A DNA stretch of 6,496 nt from Desulfobulbaceae bacterium (GCA_024763495.1 JANTFJ010000151.1:1-6496); one strand, 5' to 3'; shown: positions 1 through 6,293, counted from the stretch's first letter. Numbers and translations: made by a program. Notes: a model not told the origin generated them from the letters alone.

Positions 1-108
1 ATTATCGCAGGGCGTGGAGCACGCGCATGGCGGCGCCCCTGAATCCCTTACAGTTATGGGGTTATCGCCACCTGGGTGTACTTTATTGAGCGCTATCGTT
101 ACGAACAT
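1..108 (-). CDS. possible 5' end of an unrecognised gene running off the left edge
   Basis: On the minus strand an ATG at 108-106 opens a frame with no stop up to the window edge (36 codons, beginning MFVTIALNKV). A Shine-Dalgarno sequence AGGAG (123-119) lies 10 bases upstream of the ATG. The start is 16 bases after the diguanylate cyclase stop codon, which would suit a second gene in the same operon. Against this, the peptide is rich in Pro, Gly and Cys after residue 12 and I recognise no family. The plus strand also has open frames here, for example 2-118, so the open frame may be chance. The segment contains a 5-bp hairpin (GCGTG 12-16, CACGC 20-24) without a T run. No function is proposed. 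Confidence 0.2.
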   Translation of the reverse strand, partial: MFVTIALNKVHPGGDNPITVRDSGAPPCACSTPCDN

Positions 109-124
109 CAAAAGGTAGCTCCTG

Positions 125-2143
125 TCATACTGAGGTTAATTTATTTTCATACATCAACATATCAGCCTTTGACATTAATTCATCTAAAGAACAGGGATGG
201 TAAGGATCATAACGGATTACCCCAAAACTGATCGACAGGTCAAATTCATTTTTATGCATTTTTTTTATTTTGGCTAAATTATTGTTTATCCGCCGGGTAA
301 TCATGTCTTCGGAAATAACAATATTATTTTCAGCTAAATTGCCGTTCAACAGGGCAACAAATTCGTCACCGCCAAGACGACCGATGATGTCGGAATCACG
401 AAACATTTTCAAAACTTCGGCAACTTGCACCAGTGCCTTGTCTCCGGCCTTATGTCCCCAGTTATCATTAATCAGTTTCATATCATTAATGTCGACAAAA
501 ACCAGGTAAAAGGGCGCCTGTTTCCGGTCAGCTACCTTGATATGCTGTTCTGCCAGGGTAATAAAGCCCCTGCGGTTTAAAATCCCGGTCAACTCATCGG
601 TAATTGACAATTTATGCAGCCGTTCTTCCAGTTTTTTCCGCTCAGTAATATCCACGAAACTGACAATTATAAATTTCTGACCGGAAATTTTCTGGATAGT
701 AGACGTTATGAGAACAGGAATTTTTCGACCAGCCATATTATCAAGCAAATGTTCAAGTTTTTCTGAGCATTGTTCACCGTCAGCCGCGCATTTCTGTATA
801 TTTTTCCGGCAAATAACTTTGTTGCATCCCTGGCCGATAATATCTTTCCGGTTCAAACCGATCATCTGGGCGGCAACAGGATTAACATCAACGATGGTTC
901 GAGTTTCTTCATCTATCACCACAATACCGGCCTGGACGGAATCAAGCAGGGATCTAAGATATTCGTTGGTATCGCTTAATTTTTCCAGGGCCTCTTTTCT
1001 GGCTGTTATATCGGTAAAAACCCCCTGTAATATCCTCATGTTAAGAACTGTTGACGAGGAAAAAGAAACCTCCACTGGTACAGTTCGACCAGTTTTGGTC
1101 ACAATTTCAGTTTCTACTTTATTGGAAAAATTATTATCAGTCTCAGCATTAAATAATCCGGCGAAATCTCCAGCCTTATCAGCGTTGTAGAGCATTGACC
1201 GATGATGACCGATAAGGTTATTTGTCTGTCGGTCAAAAAGTGACTCAGCCGCGCTGTTGCAATTAATTATTATGCCGGTATCATGATTAAACCAGATAAT
1301 GGCATCAAGGCTGTTTTCAAAGATAACCCGAAACCGTTCAATACTGTTCTGCAGATCAATTTCAGCCTGAAGTCTCTTGGTCACATCTTTGATAATAACT
1401 ATAATGGAATTATAAGAGGTATCCTTAACGGCAATAAAACTTAAAGCAATATATCGATCATTTACTTTTATTCTCTTCTCTTCCGAGAGTTCCTGTAGAG
1501 ATTTTCCCAGATGAGCAAGCAAAGCTGCAACGTGACGGGAATCATGTTCGTTAAATAATTTTACAAAAACAGTTCCCAGGAGAGCGGTTTCCGGAACACC
1601 GAAAAGATCTATGGCGAAAGAGTTTGCGTAAATAATCTCCCCGGCTGAAGTCAATTCGAGAATTCCGACATTGATATGACCGGCAATAACCTCATAATGT
1701 TTTCTGAGGGTGATCATTTCCCGGGAGATTTCCCGGTCATGGACTTCCTGGTAGCCGACTTTCCCGGCAAGGGAATCAAGATCTGTTTCAAGCTGGTTAA
1801 TAACTTTGATAATGTGCCTGCCAAGATTGGGCCCCTTGGCAATACAGCAGACAGCACCGAATTCAGCCGGATCAAGATCGGACTCCTTGGCAATTCCGGA
1901 AATGATTATAATGGGAATATGGCGCAATTCAGGCATCCCGCGGATAATCCGGCAGAGTTTTTCACCGTTTATCTGCGGCATAATCAGATCGGTAACAATA
2001 TAATCCGGAACTTCCCTCTTGAGAATTTCCAGGGCCGCAAGACTTGAGTCGGCAGCTAAAACATGAAAATTTTCTTTTTGAAGAAGTTTTTTTATAAAAG
2101 TTAAAATTACCGGATTATTATCTACTATCAGAATTTGTTTCAT
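125..2143 (-). CDS. response regulator diguanylate cyclase, REC-PAS-PAS-PAS-GGDEF (672 aa)
   Basis: Predicted cytoplasmic enzyme making cyclic di-GMP from two GTP, controlled by phosphorylation and PAS sensing. Residues 1-120 are a receiver: Asp8, phosphoacceptor Asp52 (VTDLIMP), Ser82 and Lys103; the usual second acidic residue is Asn9. Three PAS domains follow at about 145-258, 264-383 and 394-503, the last two ending in the typical VFTDITARK and SFVDITERK. The third PAS carries four cysteines (440, 445, 452, 459). The GGDEF domain (about 506-672) has DELTGILNRRGF (516-527), the metal-binding Asp551, the active-site motif GGDEF (591-595) and an intact inhibitory I-site RDSD (582-585), so catalysis and product inhibition both look preserved. 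There is no membrane segment, HAMP or EAL domain. I chose ATG 2143 because the receiver fold begins there (MKQILIVD); GGA lies 9 bases upstream, a weak ribosome site. The frame stays open to an ATG at 2257, but those 38 extra residues resemble no receiver and span palindromic DNA. An in-frame ATT at 2173 with AGGAG 6 bases upstream is a less likely start. No cognate histidine kinase is in the window. Confidence 0.93.
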   Translation of the reverse strand: MKQILIVDNNPVILTFIKKLLQKENFHVLAADSSLAALEILKREVPDYIVTDLIMPQINGEKLCRIIRGMPELRHIPIIIISGIAKESDLDPAEFGAVCCIAKGPNLGRHIIKVINQLETDLDSLAGKVGYQEVHDREISREMITLRKHYEVIAGHINVGILELTSAGEIIYANSFAIDLFGVPETALLGTVFVKLFNEHDSRHVAALLAHLGKSLQELSEEKRIKVNDRYIALSFIAVKDTSYNSIIVIIKDVTKRLQAEIDLQNSIERFRVIFENSLDAIIWFNHDTGIIINCNSAAESLFDRQTNNLIGHHRSMLYNADKAGDFAGLFNAETDNNFSNKVETEIVTKTGRTVPVEVSFSSSTVLNMRILQGVFTDITARKEALEKLSDTNEYLRSLLDSVQAGIVVIDEETRTIVDVNPVAAQMIGLNRKDIIGQGCNKVICRKNIQKCAADGEQCSEKLEHLLDNMAGRKIPVLITSTIQKISGQKFIIVSFVDITERKKLEERLHKLSITDELTGILNRRGFITLAEQHIKVADRKQAPFYLVFVDINDMKLINDNWGHKAGDKALVQVAEVLKMFRDSDIIGRLGGDEFVALLNGNLAENNIVISEDMITRRINNNLAKIKKMHKNEFDLSISFGVIRYDPYHPCSLDELMSKADMLMYENKLTSV

Positions 2144-2174
2144 TCTGGCATTTCCAGGTTTGACCGGGTGAATG

Positions 2175-2222
2175 GTTAACTCCTGACAGCGTTCTGTCAG
2201 GTAACGCTTTGCGCAACCTGAC
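2175..2222 (-). promoter_or_regulatory. leader with two mutually exclusive hairpins before the cyclase gene
   Basis: CCTGACAG (2182-2189) and CTGTCAGG (2194-2201) form a perfect 8-bp stem with a 4-base loop. GTTA (2175-2178) and TAAC (2202-2205) extend it past a 3-base bulge. The same central arm can instead pair on its other side: GTCAGGT (2196-2202) with ACCTGAC (2216-2222), 7 bp with a 13-base loop. The two folds cannot coexist. In the minus-strand transcript they lie about 32-80 bases before the cyclase ATG. They could be an attenuator, an operator dyad or part of a REP-like cluster. The pairing is seen directly; any regulatory role is inferred. Confidence 0.4.
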
Positions 2223-2296
2223 CTGCGCGGACATCGCCATGGCTTAGGGTATGTCACCTGCGCGGGTCATGGTGGGAGCAGAGCGAGTTCCATGAC
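2211..2296. repeat. cluster of short palindromes and a direct repeat (REP-like)
   Basis: This stretch contains GCGCA/TGCGC (2211-2215 with 2224-2228), the 8-bp palindrome GCCATGGC (2236-2243), and GTCATGG/CCATGAC (2266-2272 with 2290-2296, 17-base loop). A 10-bp direct repeat ACCTGCGCGG occurs at 2221-2230 and 2256-2265, 35 bases apart. No reading frame here looks like protein. The density of dyads resembles repetitive extragenic palindromes, but one window cannot show that the unit recurs in the genome. It may lie in the 5' untranslated leader of the cyclase gene. Confidence 0.4.
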
Positions 2297-2458
2297 ATTC
2301 ATGCTGCAATAATACTAAAAAAATAAATAATTTGTTGGAATTTTTTTAAGAAAAAGCGCGTTTTGCCCTCGGTAATCTCTCTATTTATCGTTAAAAACGG
2401 CCATAACAATTTAATTTTATATGAATAACAGGAAAATAGAGACTGCTGCTGCTGGTCG
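2297..2458. other. AT-rich intergenic segment, no gene recognised
   Basis: This is the unoccupied part of the divergent spacer between the cyclase and exporter genes. It is strongly AT-rich with A and T runs at 2316-2360. On the minus strand TATTAT (2314-2309) is a possible -10 box for the cyclase, but I see no matching -35. On the plus strand a 13-codon frame (2421-2462, MNNRKIETAAAGR) ends in a stop inside the left copy of the target duplication. It has no ribosome site and may be chance. Promoters for both divergent genes are expected here, but none can be called firmly. Confidence 0.5.
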
Positions 2459-2466
2459 CTGAAAAC
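2459..2466 (+). repeat. left copy of 8-bp target site duplication, CTGAAAAC
   Basis: CTGAAAAC is directly followed by the left terminal inverted repeat of the 196-bp element. An identical copy in the same orientation directly follows the right terminal repeat at 2663-2670. Eight bases is the duplication length known for IS66-family insertions. Confidence 0.85.
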
Positions 2467-2662
2467 GTAACCGTTCACCGGGGGCTACTTGTTTACTTAT
2501 AACTCCAGTCTGTATGCATTGTTCTCCAGTGCCTTAGATTCGTTCATTTGAGCCTGCGCCGCATACTGTTGTTATGTAAGCAGGCCCAGGTAAGCGAGGA
2601 ACGAGACTCCGAATGGACAAAGATGTAAGCGTAGACTCCGTGAGGTGCAGGTGAACGCTTAC
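2467..2662. mobile_element. 196-bp MITE with IS66-like ends, inserted just before the ABC exporter operon
   Basis: The left end GTAACCGTTCACC (2467-2479) and the reverse complement of the right end, GTAAGCGTTCACC (2650-2662), match at 12 of 13 positions. Both are bounded exactly by the 8-bp direct repeat CTGAAAAC. IS66-family elements are known for terminal repeats starting GTAA (or GTA) and 8-bp target duplications, so this is best read as a non-autonomous derivative moved by an IS66-type transposase. It has no transposase gene; the longest interior frames are about 13-16 codons. The interior holds GTAAGC cores at 2576-2581, 2590-2595 and 2625-2630, a direct repeat AGACTCCG (2604-2611, 2633-2640), and a hairpin of GCCTGC/GCAGGC (2552-2557, 2580-2585) enclosing CATA/TATG. 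The intact ends and perfect duplication suggest a fairly recent insertion. The family assignment is inferred from ends and duplication length only. Confidence 0.8.
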
Positions 2663-2665
2663 CTG
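2587..2665 (+). promoter_or_regulatory. competing stems formed by the element's right end near the exporter start
   Basis: CGCTTACCTG (2656-2665) can pair with CAGGTAAGCG (2587-2596), a perfect 10-bp stem, or through CGCTTAC with GTAAGCG (2625-2631), 7 bp. Its ACCTG part (2661-2665) can instead close a local hairpin with CAGGT (2648-2652). The only SD-like sequences near the exporter ATG, AGGTG (2643-2647) and AGGTGAA (2649-2655), lie within or beside these stems, 17-25 bases upstream of the ATG. Which fold forms would expose or hide them. Pairing is seen; a regulatory effect is inferred. Confidence 0.3.
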
Positions 2666-2670
2666 AAAAC
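2663..2670 (+). repeat. right copy of 8-bp target site duplication, CTGAAAAC
   Basis: This exact copy of 2459-2466 abuts the right terminal inverted repeat. It ends 2 bases before the ATG of the first exporter gene. Deleting 2467-2670 would restore an uninterrupted pre-insertion sequence in which CTGAAAAC is followed by AA and the ATG. Confidence 0.85.
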
Positions 2671-2672
2671 AA

Positions 2673-4394
2673 ATGAAGGAATTAAAGACTATAAAGCATT
2701 ATTTTTCTCGCTATTTTCTCCGTCTTTTTTGGGGAATTCTGGCAGTTATCAGTGTGGATTTCTGCCAGTTATGGATTCCCCGACTGATCAAAAAAGCGGT
2801 TGATGAACTCGCAGGTTCCGCCCCTGAACGAAGTGTCCTGTTGTTCTGCGGTCTCAGTATTTTCGGGCTTGCCGTTTTAATTGCTCTGCTGCGTTTTATC
2901 TGGCGTCGACTGATTCTGGGATTTTCACGGCTGCTGGAAATGAAGCTGCGGAATAAATTGTTCAGCCACATACTCACCCTTGACCGCGCTTTTTTTCAAC
3001 AAAAAACCACGGGTGAACTTATGGCTCTGGCGACTAATGATCTCCAGGCAGTACAAATGGCCTGCGGCATGGGGATCGTCGCGGCAATCGATGCTATGGT
3101 CATGGGAACAGCAGCCCTGGCCTGCATGTTTTATATCCAACCTACCCTGGCGGCAACAGCCCTGTTGCCCATGCCTGTATTAATTGTCGGAGCCAGGATT
3201 TTAACCAGGAAACTGCATCGCCTTTTTACCACTGTCCAGGAAGAATTTTCTCAACTGACCGAATTCAGCAGAAGTACCCTGGCCACAATCCGCCTGGTTA
3301 AGGCTTATAACCAGGAACAATACCATGCCGGAAAGTTTGCCGAATTAGGTCAATCATATGTCCGTCATAACTTTCGGCTCTCCTTTATTAACGGAGCTCT
3401 CTTCCCTCTTTCCGGTCTTGTCGCTAATACCAGCATGTTTCTCATACTGCTGGTCGGCGGCAGGCAGGTTGTTAACCAGGAAATTTCCATTGGTGATTTT
3501 GTCGCTTTTACCGCCTATCTCTACATGCTTACCTGGCCGATGATGGCTTTGGGCTGGGTAGTTAATCTTTTCCAGCGCGGGAGATCTTCCCTTAAAAGAA
3601 TAAACCATATCCTGGATGCCGCTCCTGTCCCGGCCATATCCCTAAAAGGGATAATCCCGGCAAAAGTAAAAGAAATTCGATTGAACAATCTTTCTTTCAG
3701 CTATCCGGGCAATGACAGGCTGATAATAAAAAAGGTCAACCTGACAATTAAAACTGGAATCATGGGAATTACCGGCAAAACCGGCAGCGGCAAAAGCACC
3801 CTCTGTCATTTACTTGCTCATTTATATCCATTGGAAAAGCAGATGATTTACTGGAACGGCCAGGATATTAATGAGCTGGATTCAGCCGCAGTCAAAAGCC
3901 AGATAGCTTATATTGAACAGGATGGCCGGCTCTTTTCCGATACTGTCAGGAATAACATTGCCATGGGCAGGCCGGAGGCTGAATATCGTGAGATCGTGAG
4001 AGTTGCCGGATTAGCAGCTATTCATGACGAAATCATGGAGATGAAGCAGGGCTACGATACCGTGATCGGTGAAAAAGGTATACTGCTGTCCGGGGGGCAG
4101 CGCCAGAGAATTCTCCTGGCCAGGGCATTACTGCCGGGCAGGCCCCTGCTTATTATTGATGACGCCCTGTCCGCGGTTGACGGAGAAACCGAACAACGGA
4201 TTATTACAAGCCTCAGTGCTTACTCCCACTACCGGATATGTATAATTGTCTCCCATCGAATTGCTCCCCTGGGCCTGGCGGATAAAATTATTATTCTGGA
4301 TGACGGTGTGGTGGTGGCGGCCGGTTCTCATGCCGAGCTTAAACGGGATAATGAATTTTACGCCACTATCTGTGAACAGCAGAAGGTATCCTGA
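2673..4394 (+). CDS. heterodimeric ABC exporter, first subunit (MdlA/YheI-like, degenerate catalytic Asp; 573 aa)
   Basis: Inner-membrane half-transporter that fuses a six-helix exporter domain to an ATPase. Approximate membrane helices are 18-39, 54-76, 133-155, 158-177, 238-264 and 275-297. The nucleotide-binding domain has A-loop Tyr344, Walker A GKTGSGKST (368-376), Q-loop Gln416, a perfect LSGGQ signature (472-476), Walker B ending in Asp496, D-loop SAVD (500-503) and switch His528. The residue after Walker B is Asp497 rather than the catalytic Glu, as in the DDALSAVD type of MdlA and YheI. Its own Walker site should therefore be weak while its LSGGQ serves the partner's site. Length fits the family. 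ATG 2673 is chosen because an in-frame TGA sits 3 codons upstream (2664-2666) and the N-terminus matches the family. No normal Shine-Dalgarno precedes it, and a small element ends 10 bases upstream. Substrate unknown: relatives export drugs, peptides or lipids, and nothing here decides. Confidence 0.94.
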   Translation: MKELKTIKHYFSRYFLRLFWGILAVISVDFCQLWIPRLIKKAVDELAGSAPERSVLLFCGLSIFGLAVLIALLRFIWRRLILGFSRLLEMKLRNKLFSHILTLDRAFFQQKTTGELMALATNDLQAVQMACGMGIVAAIDAMVMGTAALACMFYIQPTLAATALLPMPVLIVGARILTRKLHRLFTTVQEEFSQLTEFSRSTLATIRLVKAYNQEQYHAGKFAELGQSYVRHNFRLSFINGALFPLSGLVANTSMFLILLVGGRQVVNQEISIGDFVAFTAYLYMLTWPMMALGWVVNLFQRGRSSLKRINHILDAAPVPAISLKGIIPAKVKEIRLNNLSFSYPGNDRLIIKKVNLTIKTGIMGITGKTGSGKSTLCHLLAHLYPLEKQMIYWNGQDINELDSAAVKSQIAYIEQDGRLFSDTVRNNIAMGRPEAEYREIVRVAGLAAIHDEIMEMKQGYDTVIGEKGILLSGGQRQRILLARALLPGRPLLIIDDALSAVDGETEQRIITSLSAYSHYRICIIVSHRIAPLGLADKIIILDDGVVVAAGSHAELKRDNEFYATICEQQKVS

Positions 4395-6175
4395 TGCGCA
4401 CCGGTTTTGGATATTCTGAAGAAGGCCATCAAAGGACGGTCACTGACAAGAAAATACGGCAACGGCTGCTGATACTGGCCCGCCCTTACCTTTCCCGGAT
4501 CAGCGGCGGCCTGCTTTTTTCCCTGATTGTTACAGCGGCGAGCCTGCTGATGCCCTATATAATGCGCCTGGCCATTGATAATTTTATTATTAATCCAGAT
4601 ATGGTTCAGGCCGAACGGATCCAGGGAATAACCAGGCTGGCAACCTGGTTTCTACTTATCATGATCTCCGGAGCCGCGGCTAATTTCTGCCAGATAGTTA
4701 TCCTGGAATGGGTTGGCCAGAACATGATGGATAATTTGCGCCGGCAACTCTTCAACCATACCCTGCTCCTGCCTGTTTCATTTTTCAATAAAATGCCCGT
4801 CGGGCGGATAACTACCAGGATAACAAATGATATTCAGAATATGTACGACATGTTTACCTCGGTCGTGGTTACCGGAATAAATGACCTGATTCGCTTCAGC
4901 GCCATTTTGATCCTGCTTTTCCTTTTTAACTGGCGACTGGCACTGGCCATCAGCCTGGTTATTCCTTTGCTGGTTATAATAATTTTTTATTTCGGCAGGC
5001 TGGCCCGACGTATTTCGCGAAAAATAAGGAGCAGGCTTTCCACGATTAACTCATTTATTCAGGAACATGTTGAAGCAATTTCATCTCTGCAGCTTTTCGG
5101 CGCTGAACAGCGGGCCCTGGACAAATTTAAAATTCTGGGAAAGGATTATTACCAGGCAGTCATAACTCAAATTTGCCTGTTTGGTTTTTTTATGCCATTG
5201 ATTCAAGTCCTGCAATCAACCGCGATAGCCATAATTATCTGGTATGGAGGTGGAGAAGTTATCAAGTCCCGGCTTTCACTGGGTGATTTAACTGTCTTTA
5301 TTTCTTATATTCGTCTTTTTTTTCAACCCGCCCGGGAATTATCACAAAAATATTCAATTATCCAGTCAGCCATGGCTTCCGCAGAAAGAATTTTTCAACT
5401 CCTGGACACGGAAGCGGCAGATAACAGGGGCATCTTTCCGTTGAAACCGGCAGGCAAGATCAAATTTTTTCATGTATCTTTTGCCTATAAGCCTGGAGAG
5501 CCGGTGATAAACGATGTCAGCTTTACAGTAAACCAAGGTGAAACCCTGGCCATTGTCGGGGCAACCGGGGCCGGGAAAAGTACAATTATAAATTTACTGG
5601 AACGTTTTTATGAGCCGGACAGCGGAACAATTACCCTGGATGACCGGCGGCTGGATGAAATTTCCCCGGTTTGGCTGCGAAATCAGATCAGTCTTGTTCC
5701 CCAGGATATTTTTATTATTCCGGGAACCATCAGGGATAACATTGTTCTTGATCAGGAAATCAGCAATGAAAAATTGAGAGAAATCCTTCGACTTTCCCAG
5801 ATGAACAAGGTTGTGGACAGCCTGCCGGCAGGACTGCATACTGAACTTGGCAGGGAACTTGAACTTTCCAGCGGGCAAAAACAGTTGCTCAGCATTGCCA
5901 GGGTTATGGCCAGGAACCCCCGAATACTTATTCTTGATGAAGCAACAGCAAATATTGATTCAGCGACCGAGATGCTTGTTGATCAGGCCTTAAACAGCGT
6001 TATGGCAAAACGTACCAGTATCCTGATCGCTCATCGCTTTTCAACAATCCGCCGGGCTGGAGCTATCATTGTCATGAAAAAAGGGAAAATTGTTGAAAAA
6101 GGATGTCATGATGAGTTGATGAGAATGAAGAGAGAATATTATAATATGGTAAATGGCCTGACAGCAGAAGAATAA
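4394..6175 (+). CDS. heterodimeric ABC exporter, second subunit (MdlB/YheH-like, LSSGQ signature; 593 aa)
   Basis: Partner half-transporter. Its ATG overlaps the previous stop by one base (TGATG), and AGAAGG (4381-4386) sits 7 bases upstream, so translation is probably coupled and the subunits made together. Approximate membrane helices are 36-57, 83-104, 155-178, 182-200, 262-286 and 294-315. The ATPase has A-loop Tyr365, Walker A GATGAGKST (389-397), Q-loop Gln437, Walker B ILIL with Asp515, catalytic Glu516, D-loop NID (520-522) and switch His547. The signature is LSSGQ (491-495), with Ser for the first Gly. It thus complements the first subunit: this Walker site plus the partner's LSGGQ gives the working ATP site, and the reverse pair gives the degenerate one. 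This arrangement is established for MdlAB, YheI/YheH and TM287/288-type exporters. Length (593) is typical. No accessory membrane-fusion or outer-membrane gene lies beside it, and the substrate cannot be predicted. Confidence 0.95.
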   Translation: MRTGFGYSEEGHQRTVTDKKIRQRLLILARPYLSRISGGLLFSLIVTAASLLMPYIMRLAIDNFIINPDMVQAERIQGITRLATWFLLIMISGAAANFCQIVILEWVGQNMMDNLRRQLFNHTLLLPVSFFNKMPVGRITTRITNDIQNMYDMFTSVVVTGINDLIRFSAILILLFLFNWRLALAISLVIPLLVIIIFYFGRLARRISRKIRSRLSTINSFIQEHVEAISSLQLFGAEQRALDKFKILGKDYYQAVITQICLFGFFMPLIQVLQSTAIAIIIWYGGGEVIKSRLSLGDLTVFISYIRLFFQPARELSQKYSIIQSAMASAERIFQLLDTEAADNRGIFPLKPAGKIKFFHVSFAYKPGEPVINDVSFTVNQGETLAIVGATGAGKSTIINLLERFYEPDSGTITLDDRRLDEISPVWLRNQISLVPQDIFIIPGTIRDNIVLDQEISNEKLREILRLSQMNKVVDSLPAGLHTELGRELELSSGQKQLLSIARVMARNPRILILDEATANIDSATEMLVDQALNSVMAKRTSILIAHRFSTIRRAGAIIVMKKGKIVEKGCHDELMRMKREYYNMVNGLTAEE

Positions 6176-6180
6176 TGCCG

Positions 6181-6215
6181 CCTCCAGCTTCCGACTTCTG
6201 TCTCCTGCCCTCTGA
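6181..6215 (+). repeat. degenerate tandem heptamer tract, five units
   Basis: Five consecutive 7-base units fit C-Y-Y-C-Y-R-N: CCTCCAG, CTTCCGA, CTTCTGT, CTCCTGC and CCTCTGA. The tract fills most of the 42-base gap between the convergent exporter operon and the tRNA gene. It is pyrimidine-rich on the plus strand. It has no clear hairpin with T run, so it is not an obvious terminator. It resembles a decayed short tandem repeat; function unknown. Confidence 0.55.
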
Positions 6216-6217
6216 TA

Positions 6218-6293
6218 TGGAGCCACCTACCAGAGTCGAACTGGTGGCCTTTCGATTACGAATCGAATGCTCTACCAACTGAGCTAAGGTGGC
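6218..6293 (-). tRNA. tRNA-Thr, anticodon CGU
   Basis: The minus strand folds as a full cloverleaf of 76 bases including an encoded CCA (6220-6218). The acceptor stem is GCCACCT with AGGTGGC, and the D arm is GCTC/GAGC with AGTTGGTA in the loop. The anticodon stem is TTCGA/TCGAA around loop TTCGTAA. The variable loop is AGGCC, and the T arm is ACCAG/CTGGT with loop TTCGACT. Anticodon CGU reads ACG, threonine. The discriminator base is U. It faces the exporter operon tail to tail with a 42-base gap. Confidence 0.97.

Noticed and set aside
2182..2201. LexA (SOS) box
   Set aside because: The order is ACAG-N4-CTGT, not CTGT-N8-ACAG.
2144..2257. 38-residue N-terminal extension of the cyclase starting at ATG 2257
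   Set aside because: The receiver domain starts exactly at the ATG at 2143. The extension is Arg/Cys/Pro-rich, resembles no receiver and is encoded by palindromic DNA.
2144..2300. c-di-GMP (GEMM) riboswitch upstream of the cyclase
   Set aside because: A GCGCAAAGC string recalls part of the conserved core, but the companion conserved segment and the tetraloop-receptor layout are absent.
2497..2547. Minus-strand 16-codon frame (MNESKALENNAYRLEL) in the element as a transposase remnant
   Set aside because: Too short to match to any IS66 protein, with no ribosome site; could be chance.
2531..2585. Integron attC site
   Set aside because: ATTCGTTCA and GCCGC recall known attC sites, but paired R boxes with GTT/AAC cores at proper spacing are missing. 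The segment lies inside the MITE.
2613..2654. Plus-strand 13-codon frame (MDKDVSVDSVRCR) in the element as a leader peptide
   Set aside because: AGGA is 12 bases upstream, but the frame lies across internal repeats and the terminal repeat, so coding is unsupported.
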